Of a stretch of DNA of 64,000 nt, positions 43,863 to 52,039 are shown piece by piece. The notes under the pieces are model-generated. The model saw only the letters and a program-made list of their open reading frames with translations, was not told the DNA's origin and ran no database searches. Source of the stretch: Mycobacterium sp. 1245805.9 (GTDB taxonomy: Bacteria > Actinomycetota > Actinomycetes > Mycobacteriales > Mycobacteriaceae); contig NZ_LZKR01000004.1 in the NCBI RefSeq assembly GCF_001672915.1, forward strand, positions 1 through 64,000. The letters run 5' to 3'. Each line of letters opens with the position of its first letter. Positions within the stretch are counted from its first letter, which is position 1. The translations under genes and the position numbers were made by a program.

Positions 43863-44726
43863 TTATTCGAGGGTTGCGCGGATGGTCTGGGGTCGCCGGC
43901 CGATGAGTTCGCTCAGCGTCGGGTCGGTGGTCGCGAAGTCACCGCGGCGAGCCGCCTGAAACAGTCCGAGCAGCAAACGGGCCGCTGGTTCAGGCGTGCC
44001 GGAGCCGATCATTCGCTGCACCCAGTCCTCATCGTCGATGGTGACGCGCCGGATCGTTTTTCCAGTGATAGCGGACATCATCTCGGCGACGTCGTCGAAA
44101 GTGACTGCTTCTGCGGCGGTGAGCGGCGGTGTCGGACCGTCGAAGCACGGGCCGTCGTTTCCCGCGAACCCGGCGGCAACGAGGGTTGCGGCACCGGCAG
44201 CGAGGTCCTCGCGCGCGGTCCAAGACACCGGGCCGTCCTCAGGCAGCGCGAGCTCGCCGGCTTCGGCGGCGCCATGCACCGGGTGTCCGACGGTGTGGGC
44301 GTAGAAACCGTTCCGTAGTGAGGTCCACGGCGCGCCGATCTGCGCGAGGCGCTCCTCCGTGGCCGCGTGATCGGGGGCCGCTGCAAAGGGGGAATCCAAC
44401 GCGGTGTTCTGGTGCGCGGTGTAGAAGATGCGACCGGCGCCGGCCTCCGCGGCCGCCCTGGCGGCCGCGGTGTGCTGTGCCACTGCTTCCTCGCCGAGAG
44501 AATTCACGGATGTCACGAGCACTCGATCGGCGCCCTCGAACGCCGCGGCAAGCGATGCCGGGTCGCCGAAGTCGCCACGGCGGACACGGACGCCGCGCTC
44601 GGCAAGCTCGGCGGCTTTTTGCGGGTCACGGACGCTCACGGACAGCTCGCCCGCGGGGATCTTGCGGAGCAGCTCTTGGACGACGGCGGACCCGAAGGCG
44701 CCGGTGGCACCGGTGATGACGATCAT
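43863..44726 (-). CDS. NmrA/QorB-like NAD(P)H-binding protein
   Basis: 287-aa atypical SDR similar in plan to NAD(P)H:quinone oxidoreductase 2 (QorB). Cofactor loop G-A-T-G-A-F-G (about 6-12), then V-S-V-R-D-P-Q-K-A. The middle has Y-T-A-H-Q-N and L-R-N-G-F-Y-A. It is divergent from a TetR gene across 85 bp with a 10-bp inverted repeat, the arrangement seen for TetR-controlled quinone reductases that respond to electrophiles (inference). Confidence 0.9.
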   Translation of the reverse strand: MIVITGATGAFGSAVVQELLRKIPAGELSVSVRDPQKAAELAERGVRVRRGDFGDPASLAAAFEGADRVLVTSVNSLGEEAVAQHTAAARAAAEAGAGRIFYTAHQNTALDSPFAAAPDHAATEERLAQIGAPWTSLRNGFYAHTVGHPVHGAAEAGELALPEDGPVSWTAREDLAAGAATLVAAGFAGNDGPCFDGPTPPLTAAEAVTFDDVAEMMSAITGKTIRRVTIDDEDWVQRMIGSGTPEPAARLLLGLFQAARRGDFATTDPTLSELIGRRPQTIRATLE

Positions 44727-44737
44727 TTGCGCCCCTC

Positions 44738-44787
44738 GTTATCGATGGAATCATATTTACCGTATCACTGATATGAACATCGATAAC
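44738..44787. promoter_or_regulatory. 10-bp inverted repeat in divergent promoter region
   Basis: GTTATCGATG (44738-44747) is inverted exactly as CATCGATAAC (44778-44787), centres 40 bp apart. A related CTATCGTTGATAT follows just before the TetR start. The region is A/T-rich against the genome average. Likely two or three operator half-sites for the TetR protein. Confidence 0.58.
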
Positions 44788-44811
44788 AGTTGACTGCTAT
44801 CGTTGATATCC

Positions 44812-45504
44812 ATGAAAGCCGAGCGGTCCCGCCGCGAGCAGACGCGAGACCACATTGTCGGTGTCGCGACTGAACTGCTCGCCGAAGGTGGGCCGAGCGC
44901 GGTGAGCACGCGGGCGGTGGCGGCAGCTGCCGGGGTGCAAGCGCCGACGATCTACCGGCTGTTCGGTGATAAAGACGGCCTGCTCGAAGCTGTCGCAGAG
45001 CGGGCATTCGCGGCCTACATCGATGCGAAACGTGTTCGCACTGACGTCGATCCGGTCGAGGACCTCAGTGAATCGTTCGCAGCCCATATCCGATTCGGGA
45101 CGGCCAATCCCGGCCTGACCGCGATCATGTCCGACCCATTACGTCCCCGATCCGCGACCGAAGAGAGGGGAATCGCCGTCCTTTGGGAACGCATCCATAG
45201 GGTGGCGCTTGCCGGGCGGCTCCGCGTTCCGGAACACAGGGCCGTTGCACTTGTTCACGCAATCGGAGTCGGCGTTACGCTCGCGCTCATCGAAATCCCC
45301 GAGCAAGACCGCGACGCCGAGCTTGCGGACGTCGCCTGGCAAGCGCTTGCCACCGCCATTCTGATCGACATCGGGGACCGTGCAGACCAAGGTACGAGAG
45401 CGGCGGCACTTCGTCTCAAGGCTGACGACGATGCGCTGGCTGTCCTCAGTCCGGCCGAGCGCACGCTCATGCGTGAATGGCTCGACCGCGTCGCCAACGC
45501 GTAA
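44812..45504 (+). CDS. TetR-family regulator
   Basis: 230-aa TetR regulator. HTH: A-V-S-T-R-A-V-A-A-A-A-G-V-Q-A-P-T-I-Y-R-L-F-G-D-K (about 32-56). The ligand domain is of normal length. ATG 44812 is preferred to a TTG three codons earlier. Divergent from the QorB-like gene; autoregulation and control of that gene are expected. Confidence 0.92.
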   Translation: MKAERSRREQTRDHIVGVATELLAEGGPSAVSTRAVAAAAGVQAPTIYRLFGDKDGLLEAVAERAFAAYIDAKRVRTDVDPVEDLSESFAAHIRFGTANPGLTAIMSDPLRPRSATEERGIAVLWERIHRVALAGRLRVPEHRAVALVHAIGVGVTLALIEIPEQDRDAELADVAWQALATAILIDIGDRADQGTRAAALRLKADDDALAVLSPAERTLMREWLDRVANA

Positions 45505-45564
45505 TACCGATTGCCCGGCGCCTGCGTGAACAACGTCATCCAACCCGCTATGCAAACGGACTTG

Positions 45565-45726
45565 TCAATACACATGTGGATCGGTGAGATTCAGACGAAA
45601 TCCGGTCGTTTCAGGCGTGGCCGTTGATCGTTCGGGTGTGATGTCGGTGCGTCGTTGCGGGAGTTTGGCTTTGTGGAACATGGCGCCGGCGCGGACGAGG
45701 GCGACCCCAAGCTTGGCCCACTTCAC
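45565..45726 (-). pseudogene. C-terminal ORF remnant of unknown gene
   Basis: 53 codons from GTG 45726, bounded upstream by an in-frame TGA. The translation is protein-like: V-R-A-G-A-M-F-H-K-A-K-L-P-Q-R-R-T-D-I-T-P-E-R and a clean end N-L-T-D-P-H-V-Y. No ribosome site. It looks like the surviving 3' end of a gene, or a small protein, inside the 263-bp gap between the TetR and SDR genes. Parent family unknown. Confidence 0.35.
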
Positions 45727-45767
45727 TGCGATCCCACTGCGTCAAACGTCTGACATCAGCCGCGCGA

Positions 45768-46763
45768 TTATCTTGCGAGCAATTGCTCGCTGAGTTGCCA
45801 GAGTCGCCGAGCTGCCCTCGGGTCGATCGAATGTGGTGCGACGTCAGCGGGAATGTCTACATCCGGGTCGGAGGTCATGGGCAAGTCTTCCGCGATCAGC
45901 GGCGAGATATCGCAGTCCTTCAGGTAAACCCCGCCGACCTCGCCGAGAAGCGGACTGGTCGCCGCGAACACGATGGTGGCGGCGCCCTGTGGTGGAGTCT
46001 TTCGTCCGGTGGCGGGGTTGATGATCGGCCGCCCAGCTTCGTCGATGAGGCCGCTAGCGCGCAGCTGTTGCTCGCCCGCTGCGCTGTTGAGGCCGGTACC
46101 GACGACAACACCGGGGTGTGCGGCATATCCGCGAATCCCCTCGGCAGCCCAGCGACGGTCCAACTCGACGGCGAAGAGCACAGCGGCGGTTTTGGACTGC
46201 GCGTAGGCAACCAGCGGGTCGTATCCGGTGATGAAATGAGGGTCATGCCAACGGATGTTGCCGAATCGTTGGGCTCCAGAGGTCACGTTCACTACGCGGG
46301 CGCCGTGGGCGGCATGCAACGCGGGCCGAAGGCCTTGTGTGAGTTGAAAGTGTCCGAGGTAATTCGTCACGAACTGTGCCTCGTACCCCCGCGCGTCTCG
46401 CATGACGTCGCGGGGAGCGGGCAGTCCAGCGTTGTTGATCAAGATCTGTAGCGGCCGACCGGAATCGAGCCAGCGGCCGGTGAAGGCGTCGATCGATGCG
46501 GGGTCCATCAGGTCCAGCGGGCTGACTTCGGTATGGGCCATGTCGGCCACGGCGGCCAGCGCTCGTTGCGGACGGCGGGCGGCGACGGTCACGCACGCGC
46601 CCGCCTTGCTCAACGCGCGAGTCGTTTCCAGGCCGATCCCTGAGTGCCCTCCGGTCACAACGACATTCATTCCCGTCAGGTCGATGCCTTGCAGTACTTC
46701 ATCAGCCGTCGAGGACGCGGTAAAACCTGTTCCAAGGGGATGCTGGTTGTGGTCGTGAATCAT
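45768..46763 (-). CDS. SDR-family oxidoreductase (retinol-dehydrogenase-like)
   Basis: 331-aa short-chain dehydrogenase of the long SDR type resembling WW-domain oxidoreductase/retinol dehydrogenases. T-G-G-H-S-G-I-G (about 38-45), N-N-A-G-L (about 110-114), Ser in N-V-T-S-G and Y-A-Q-S-K (about 187-191) are all present. The C-terminal 40 residues (D-C-D-I-S-P) are longer than in minimal SDRs. It lies 141 bp downstream of the aldo/keto reductase gene on the same strand. Confidence 0.9.
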   Translation of the reverse strand: MIHDHNQHPLGTGFTASSTADEVLQGIDLTGMNVVVTGGHSGIGLETTRALSKAGACVTVAARRPQRALAAVADMAHTEVSPLDLMDPASIDAFTGRWLDSGRPLQILINNAGLPAPRDVMRDARGYEAQFVTNYLGHFQLTQGLRPALHAAHGARVVNVTSGAQRFGNIRWHDPHFITGYDPLVAYAQSKTAAVLFAVELDRRWAAEGIRGYAAHPGVVVGTGLNSAAGEQQLRASGLIDEAGRPIINPATGRKTPPQGAATIVFAATSPLLGEVGGVYLKDCDISPLIAEDLPMTSDPDVDIPADVAPHSIDPRAARRLWQLSEQLLAR

Positions 46764-46904
46764 GTTTTCTTCCTCGAGGACTCGCGCTACTGAGACATTT
46801 CCTGGCGGGGTGACAAGTCGGCGACATTCACAGGAGGCTGTAGAGATGAGGGTCCACCGCAGATCTCCGGTGCTCGAGCTGTCGCCGGTGTAACTCTGGG
46901 GGAC

Positions 46905-47849
46905 TCACGAATCGTGCGTTGGTTTCACTGCAGCGGCAAGCCCCTGCAGTGCCTCGCGGGTGGAGGGATGTGGCTGGGCCAAGCGCGCCCTGGATTCGTC
47001 GGCGAGTGCCGTGAGGGCGGCCACCTCGTCGTCGGTGAGGCGGGCGGCGATCGCGGCGGCGGCAACGTTCTCGTGCAGGTGCTGCACGCTGGAAGTGCCC
47101 GGAATCGGCACCAAGGCAGGGGACCTGCGCAGCATCCACGCCAGCGCCACTTGGGTGGGCGACACATCTAGTCGGCGCGCAGGGGGCTCGAGCGCACGTT
47201 CCTGCAGCAAGCCGGATGCCAATGGAAAGTACGGGACGAACGGAATCCGTTGAGCCTCACAGTCTGCCAGCACCTCGACCCCACTGCGATCCAGGAGGTT
47301 GAACCTGTTCTGGACGGCGGCCACCGGTGTCACGTGTTGGGCCTGCCGCAATTGGTCCGGCGTGGCACCAGAGAGGCCGATCCGGTGGATCACTCCCTCA
47401 TCACGCAGCTCGACGAGCGCGCCGAGCGCCTCCTCAAGCGGAACATCAGAGGGCGGGGCTTGACCGTCGCCCCCCAGGCGCAGATACGTCAGCTCACTTA
47501 CGTCGGTGCGCAAATCGTCGAGTGCTTCACGCACCTGGCGGCGCAACGTATCCGGAGTGTTGTCGCTGATCCACGACCCGTCTTGCCCGCGCGTCGCCCC
47601 GACTTTGTTACCGATGATCAGGTCGTCGCGGTAGGGGTGCAACGCCCGCGCGATCAGCTGGTTCACCGTCCGGGGGCCGTAGGCGTTGGCGGTGTCGAAG
47701 AAACGAACGCCGGCGTCGACCGCCGCCCGAAGAACCGCGACTGCGCCGTCGACATCAGTGGGGTTACCCCACACGCCGGAGCCCGCCAGCTGCATCGCGC
47801 CGTAGCCGATCCGATCTTCACCTAGAACCGTCAGGATCGATTCGCTCAT
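46905..47849 (-). CDS. Aldo/keto reductase family protein lacking catalytic His
   Basis: 314-aa aldo/keto reductase barrel. Catalytic D52 and Y57 are in F-D-T-A-N-A-Y-G and K82 in G-N-K-V-G-A, but the usual His after the fourth strand is replaced by Arg (Y-L-R124-L-G-G), as in some YdbC-like members. V-P-I-P-G-T-S-S marks the cofactor end. ATG 47849 with GAGGGG upstream; the much longer frame to 48572 is a shadow of the opposite XRE gene. Divergent from the XRE regulator. Confidence 0.9.
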   Translation of the reverse strand: MSESILTVLGEDRIGYGAMQLAGSGVWGNPTDVDGAVAVLRAAVDAGVRFFDTANAYGPRTVNQLIARALHPYRDDLIIGNKVGATRGQDGSWISDNTPDTLRRQVREALDDLRTDVSELTYLRLGGDGQAPPSDVPLEEALGALVELRDEGVIHRIGLSGATPDQLRQAQHVTPVAAVQNRFNLLDRSGVEVLADCEAQRIPFVPYFPLASGLLQERALEPPARRLDVSPTQVALAWMLRRSPALVPIPGTSSVQHLHENVAAAAIAARLTDDEVAALTALADESRARLAQPHPSTREALQGLAAAVKPTHDS

Positions 47850-47977
47850 GATTTCACCCCTCTTGCTGGTCAGATTCCTCGTCGGCGGCCCGGTGAGTCG
47901 TTCCCGCACGGACTTCAATGGCCCGGAGCGCCGTGGTCCGTCCCTAGCTTCACCGTGCGTGTGGTCGTTGCGCGGAT

Positions 47978-47998
47978 CCAGGCACTCTCGGTACCTGG
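47978..47998. promoter_or_regulatory. Operator candidate between AKR and XRE regulator
   Basis: CCAGGCAC and GTACCTGG are inverted around TCTCG, 7 of 8 pairs matching. It lies 31 bp before the XRE start in the 180-bp divergent region. Confidence 0.42.
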
Positions 47999-48029
47999 CT
48001 GTCGGCGGCTCCCGACGCACAATGGAGGG

Positions 48030-48881
48030 ATGGACCGGCGTGAGCTCGGCGCGTTTCTGCGCAGTCGGCGTGAACGCATCAACCCCGCCGACGTGGGCTT
48101 GCCCGTCGGCTCGCGCCGACGCACTCCAGGACTGCGACGAGACGAGGTGGCGAGGATGGCCTACATCTCCGTCGAGTACTACACGCGATTGGAACAGGCC
48201 CGCGCACGGTGTCCCTCGCGCGAGGTCCTTTCCGGCCTCGCTCGGGCACTGCGACTGTCCGACGTGGAACGCACCTATCTCTACAGGCTCGCCGATACCG
48301 AGCCGGCCCCGCCGACCGCACCGCCTCGCGAGGTGCGCCAGAGCATCCTCGACCTGCTGCAGCGGTTGCCTCAGGCAGCTGCGATCGTTACCTCCGCAAC
48401 GCACGAGGTGATCGCCTGGAACGATCTGGCTTGCTCCCTGATGGAGGACTTCTCTGCACTGCCGCGACGCGACCGCAACCTCGTCCGCCGTCTGTTCCTC
48501 GGGCCACACCGGGCCGGACAACGCTTGTACGGTCTCTCCGATTCCGAAGAGTTCGCCCTGGCAAGCGTTCATGACCTGCGTGCCGCCGCCGCCCGCTACC
48601 CGGATGATCCGGAGGTAGGCGAGTTAGTATCCGAATTACTGGCCGGCAGTGAGGAATTCGCCCGCCTGTGGGCTACTCGGGACGTCGTTCGGCCGACCGT
48701 TCTGTGTAAGACCTTCACACATCCGTCTGTCGGTGCGGTCACCGTCAATTGCGATGTGCTGGATGTCGCTGACCGAGACCAACGAATTGTCATCTACACC
48801 GCCGAGCCGGGCTCCCGCTCCGAGGAAGCGCTGCAATTGTTGGCCGTCGTCGGCACCCAGCGCATGGATGTGCCCAACTGA
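48030..48881 (+). CDS. XRE-family regulator with MmyB-like ligand domain
   Basis: 283-aa regulator. The XRE HTH is at about 5-85 (E-L-G-A-F-L-R-S-R-R; T-P-G-L-R-R-D-E-V-A-R-M-A-Y-I-S-V-E-Y-Y-T-R-L-E-Q) and the MmyB-like PAS-type domain at about 105-275 (H-E-V-I-A-W-N-D-L-A, P-D-D-P-E). These regulators commonly control a divergent oxidoreductase, here the AKR-SDR pair. ATG 48030 begins the domain; the frame from 47955 adds no recognisable sequence. Confidence 0.92.
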   Translation: MDRRELGAFLRSRRERINPADVGLPVGSRRRTPGLRRDEVARMAYISVEYYTRLEQARARCPSREVLSGLARALRLSDVERTYLYRLADTEPAPPTAPPREVRQSILDLLQRLPQAAAIVTSATHEVIAWNDLACSLMEDFSALPRRDRNLVRRLFLGPHRAGQRLYGLSDSEEFALASVHDLRAAAARYPDDPEVGELVSELLAGSEEFARLWATRDVVRPTVLCKTFTHPSVGAVTVNCDVLDVADRDQRIVIYTAEPGSRSEEALQLLAVVGTQRMDVPN

Positions 48882-48950
48882 CCGCCGGTACGAACCGGAG
48901 GGCTTCCCCTACACGCACCGAACACCTCACCGCGGCTGCGACCCAAGCCC

Positions 48951-49177
48951 ATTGGTCACTGTGACGTTTTAATAGAGGTGCGCAGGGGAGGGTGGGGCGC
49001 CTCGCCGTCCACACAACCCAAGCGATGGACACGGCTGCGAACGTCTGTCCGGTCTACCGCGGCGGCTCAGATCCATGCTCTCGGTGCAGCTCATCCGTAG
49101 TGCGCCGGCACAGAACAACAGCGAAAATCAGAGAATCATTAAGGGGTGCGACTCTTTTCATCTAATGCAACCCGCAT
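48951..49177 (+). repeat. Repeat unit, copy 1
   Basis: The 5' module (48951-48995) starts with GTCACTGTGAC and continues through TGCG into a purine-rich GGGGAGGGTGG. The 3' module (49141-49177) carries AAGGGGTGCGA, then TTTCATCTAATGCAAC, then CGCAT. Both modules recur in the same order and at similar spacing in copy 2. The interior is not obviously conserved. Confidence 0.6.
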
Positions 49178-49371
49178 GCAATTGGTACCGATGCGTGTTC
49201 AAGGGGTGCGAGTTTTACATGGCTGTTGGAGATGCGTGAAGGGCCGGCGAGTTGCGAGCGACCAGCCATATCGGCGGCCATCCAAAGAGCGGCAAGCGGT
49301 CAGCTTTGGGTCCGTTGCCGACCTAACGGCCCACTCAACACATTGGTCGGAAAGCTAAGCCGCCCACGGTA

Positions 49372-49622
49372 ATTCGTCACAGTGACGTATTGCTAGCGAT
49401 GCGGGGAGAGGGAGGAAGGTTGGTCGACCACCGGCTATGTGGCCGGCCCGCGGGGGTCGCTCAAGGTTTCGCCTGGCGCGCGAGTAATTCATTCCGCGGC
49501 GTATGTACAACCGATGTATAGAAGCGTGTCGATAATCGAGTACACAAGAGTCAGGGCCGTGACGTGCTCAGATCGGCCAATCGTCAAGGAGTGCGAGCAC
49601 TTTCATCTAATGCAACTCGCAT
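49372..49622 (+). repeat. Repeat unit, copy 2
   Basis: The 5' module (49372-49419) has GTCACAGTGAC and GGGGAGAGGGAGGAAGG and matches copy 1 at 25 of 32 leading bases. The 3' module (49586-49622) matches copy 1 at 31 of 37 bases, with TTTCATCTAATGCAAC identical. TGCGAG (49592-49597) and CTCGCA (49616-49621) could form a stem with an 18-nt loop. Module spacing is 210 bp here and 186 bp in copy 1. Confidence 0.6.
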
Positions 49623-49754
49623 CAGTATTTACCGATAAGCGACATTATGTCGGGTAAAGCGTGTCGGTGCCCGCCCCGGATTTGCGTACATGACACCAAT
49701 CCCCGAGGAAGCGGTCATCCGATGCTCTCCCGCCACTGGCTGTGGTCAACTCAC

Positions 49755-50135
49755 TCAAAGGGTGAATGGCGGCCGCAGGTTCTTGAACATCGGGAAATGC
49801 TTCACGTTCAACGTCGCCGGCTGATATCCCTTCACGTCAGCAGTTGCAGCTATCAGATAGTCACCAAAGCCAATGCTGGAATGACTCGCCCCGTATTGCC
49901 GCCTGAAGTCGCCGGCCCGGCGCGCGATGATCTCAGTGGCCGGCTCGGTGCGAAACGACGCCAGCAGCCGCCAAACTTCGCGACGCTCCGCGCTGCGCAT
50001 CCCACCGACGAGCTCGGCGATCGACACCACGCTGATCGCTATAGGCCCTTCCCCTCGAGCTTCGACGAGCCAGGCTCGCGCCGCGTCCAGACCGCGAAGG
50101 TGAGCGATGAGGATGTCCGAGTCGACCAGGATCAC
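49755..50135 (-). CDS. vapC: VapC-type PIN-domain toxin
   Basis: 126-aa PIN-domain ribonuclease toxin. Acidic active site: Asp in L-V-D-S-D (about 4-8), Glu in S-I-A-E-L-V-G-G, and Asp in F-G-D-Y-L-I-A-A near residue 95. The GTG at 50135 overlaps the antitoxin stop (GTGA); a GTG at 50150 in frame would overlap more. VapC toxins cleave tRNA or rRNA. Complete and probably active. Confidence 0.92.
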   Translation of the reverse strand: MILVDSDILIAHLRGLDAARAWLVEARGEGPIAISVVSIAELVGGMRSAERREVWRLLASFRTEPATEIIARRAGDFRRQYGASHSSIGFGDYLIAATADVKGYQPATLNVKHFPMFKNLRPPFTL

Positions 50136-50389
50136 GAGGTGCGGCGCCACATCCGGTCGAGGTGCTCTTCACGGCTGCCGGGACGACGATCAGGCAATTC
50201 CACATCACGGAGCGCACCGAACGACTCGTCAATCGCATTCAAGTCAGATTCGAGATTGTCGTCGGCGTTGTTGAGGGCCCTGTCAAGCAGTTGGCGGATG
50301 AGCTCGGCACGCGAAACACCCTGTTGCTCGGCCAACTTGTCGAGACTGGCTGTCTGCTCCTCATCGAGGTAGATGTTGGTGCGTTTCAT
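50132..50389 (-). CDS. vapB: VapB-type antitoxin (ribbon-helix-helix)
   Basis: 85-aa antitoxin. The N-terminus K-R-T-N-I-Y-L-D-E-E-Q, then S-R-A-E-L-I-R-Q-L-L-D-R-A, is a typical CopG/RHH unit; the C-terminal half (R-R-P-G-S-R-E-E-H-L-D-R-M-W) would block the toxin. ATG 50389; the frame open to 50620 is a shadow. Upstream TGGTGCATG/TGGTGTATG direct repeats overlap the start region and may be its operator. Confidence 0.9.
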   Translation of the reverse strand: MKRTNIYLDEEQTASLDKLAEQQGVSRAELIRQLLDRALNNADDNLESDLNAIDESFGALRDVELPDRRPGSREEHLDRMWRRTS

Positions 50390-50543
50390 ACACCAGAACA
50401 TGCACCATGTTTGCCGGTCCACCCGTCGCACCGAGACCATCGGATATTTAAGTGAGCTCAACTCTGGAAGGAATATCGGATCAGCCCTGACGAGTACGAC
50501 GCTCTGCGGGCTACGCACGAGTGTCGCTGCGGAATATGCGGCG

Positions 50544-51125
50544 TCAACGAGGTGCCTTAAAGGCATCGAAGTAGTGGTTTTGGCCTTCATCCTCGTACTC
50601 ACTAGCGACGGACAGTCCAACCGCTGAGAGCTGGCGCCGGTACTCCTCGGCTCCGAGGGAACGGGTCTCTCGTCCCGTCAGCGCGTCATCGCCAAACCCG
50701 ACTTCGGATGGGGAGGTGAAAAGTAGTCTGCCGCCCGGCACCAGAATGTCAGCCATACTTTGGATGAGTCGTCGCTGATCCTCGGGCGATAGCAAAAACA
50801 TGACCCCCCATGCCAAGACACCATCGAAGGTTCGGTCAAAGAAGTTCGATTCTTGGACGGGTTCGCAAGCAACGGGTATGTCTGGGAGATTGCGTCGGAA
50901 TGCTCGAACGAAAGATGGCGCGGCGTCAATGCCATAGACGTTCAGTCCTTCGGCCACCAAGACCTCAGTGATGGGAACGCCGGGACCGCAACCAATGTCG
51001 ACGACCGTGCCGCCCCGTGGAAGCGTTTTGGCCCAGTCGCGGACCCTTGTTACCCCGATGGTCGTCGATCGAACGCTTATGAACTCGGCAGCGACGCCCT
51101 CGTATCCATTCGATCGATCTACCAT
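50544..51125 (-). CDS. Class I SAM-dependent methyltransferase
   Basis: 193-aa methyltransferase. SAM motif V-V-D-I-G-C-G-P-G (about 41-49), acidic strand V-Y-G-I-D-A-A (about 62-68), then F-D-G-V-L-A-W and G-G-R-L-L-F-T-S. Substrate unknown. It stands alone between VapBC and the broken VOC gene, with a lower-GC codon pattern that fits accessory DNA. Confidence 0.9.
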   Translation of the reverse strand: MVDRSNGYEGVAAEFISVRSTTIGVTRVRDWAKTLPRGGTVVDIGCGPGVPITEVLVAEGLNVYGIDAAPSFVRAFRRNLPDIPVACEPVQESNFFDRTFDGVLAWGVMFLLSPEDQRRLIQSMADILVPGGRLLFTSPSEVGFGDDALTGRETRSLGAEEYRRQLSAVGLSVASEYEDEGQNHYFDAFKAPR

Positions 51126-51340
51126 GTCGCCAACATATCAAGCGAGTTCGGGTGGTACGTGCGGAAGCTCCTCTCCGGCAGCATGTTTCGGGAGTACCCT
51201 CACGCCTCCCCACTGGGGAGCACTGATCAGAACCTGTGGATTGTCTCGGCAGGTGGCGTGAAAGTGGAGGCGGCGTGGGCGCGCTGGCAGGCTCGCAGTA
51301 GTTCACGATGCTCAGGAGGCCTGGCTCGTAGGCTGGTTCT

Positions 51341-51739
51341 GTGGCCGCCGAACGAGTGGAACTAAGAGCAACGTCGATAACGATCGCTGCACCGGATCCG
51401 CGTGAGCTGGCGTCCTTCTACGCCCGCGTCCTGGGTGTGGAGGTGACCCATTCCGACCCGCCCCGTGAGGATGAACCCGATAATGCCGGATGGGGTCAGA
51501 TCAAGACGCCGACACTGACGCTGAACTTCGAGTTTGAAAAGTGCTGGGAACCTCCGGTATGGCCGGCACGGTCAGGACGGCAAATCGCCACCCAACATCT
51601 CGACATCTGGGTGACAGACCTCGACGCCGCCGTCGAGTGGGCCGTCGAATGCGGCGCCCGGCTCGCCGATGCACAACCGCAGTAAGAAGTACGCGTAATG
51701 GTCGATCCAGCCGGCCATCCGTTTTGCCTGTTTCGCTAG
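51341..51739 (+). pseudogene. VOC-family gene interrupted by an in-frame TAA
   Basis: The frame opens at GTG 51341 with S-I-T-I-A-A-P-D-P-R-E-L-A-S-F-Y-A-R-V-L-G and runs to TAA at 51683-51685. Beyond the stop the same frame continues for 17 codons, E-V-R-V-M-V-D-P-A-G-H-P-F-C-L-F-R, to TAG at 51737-51739. That tail is the expected end of a VOC domain, carrying the last beta strand and metal-side residues. A single base change would restore a 132-aa protein. So this is a nonsense-truncated gene, possibly recent. Confidence 0.8.
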
Positions 51740-52039
51740 ACCAATCCGGCAAAGGTCGCCCGAAACCCCCATCCACAGGACTTGACGACAACTCCCGCAC
51801 CGGGACGTATCGGGGTATTTTGGCGGCGAGTCACCATTGCCCGTCTCGCCGGACAAGGACCTACATACCCAGCTCCGAAAACGCCGCGGGCTCATCGCGG
51901 GTCGGTGCAATGGGCCGAGGCCAACACTGGTGGGGAGTTCTCGAAGGCGGTGCGGGAGGTGTTCCTGGCCACCCGATCGCGCACCTGGCTGGCGGTCGTC
52001 GAAGTGCGACGGGCCAAGCCGTCCGTGCCGTATCCGCTG
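51740..52039. other. Gene-poor 300-bp stretch
   Basis: An open frame from a TTG at 51782 runs through here into the 3' end of the next gene, but it lacks a ribosome site and a recognisable pattern. I see no structured RNA or repeat. Confidence 0.4.

Larger units (their letters stand above)
48882..49754. other. 873-bp non-coding stretch with duplicated elements
   Basis: No credible gene on either strand; the short open frames (for example 49439-49657) have no ribosome site or family pattern. The stretch is less GC-rich than its surroundings, especially 49490-49660. It carries the two repeat-unit copies annotated separately, a perfect palindrome CGACATTATGTCG at 49640-49652, and a third partial 3' module at 49201-49222. 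Confidence 0.6.

Noticed and set aside
46905..48572. 555-codon version of the second aldo/keto reductase
   Set aside because: The first 240 codons are antisense to the XRE gene; the ATG at 47849 with a ribosome site starts the true protein.
49439..49657. Short plus-strand frame inside the repeat region
   Set aside because: No ribosome site, no domain, and it runs through the repeat module.
48882..49754. CRISPR array or tRNA/rRNA gene
   Set aside because: Only two to three diverged copies with unequal long spacing; no short regular repeats, cloverleaf or rRNA-like sequence.
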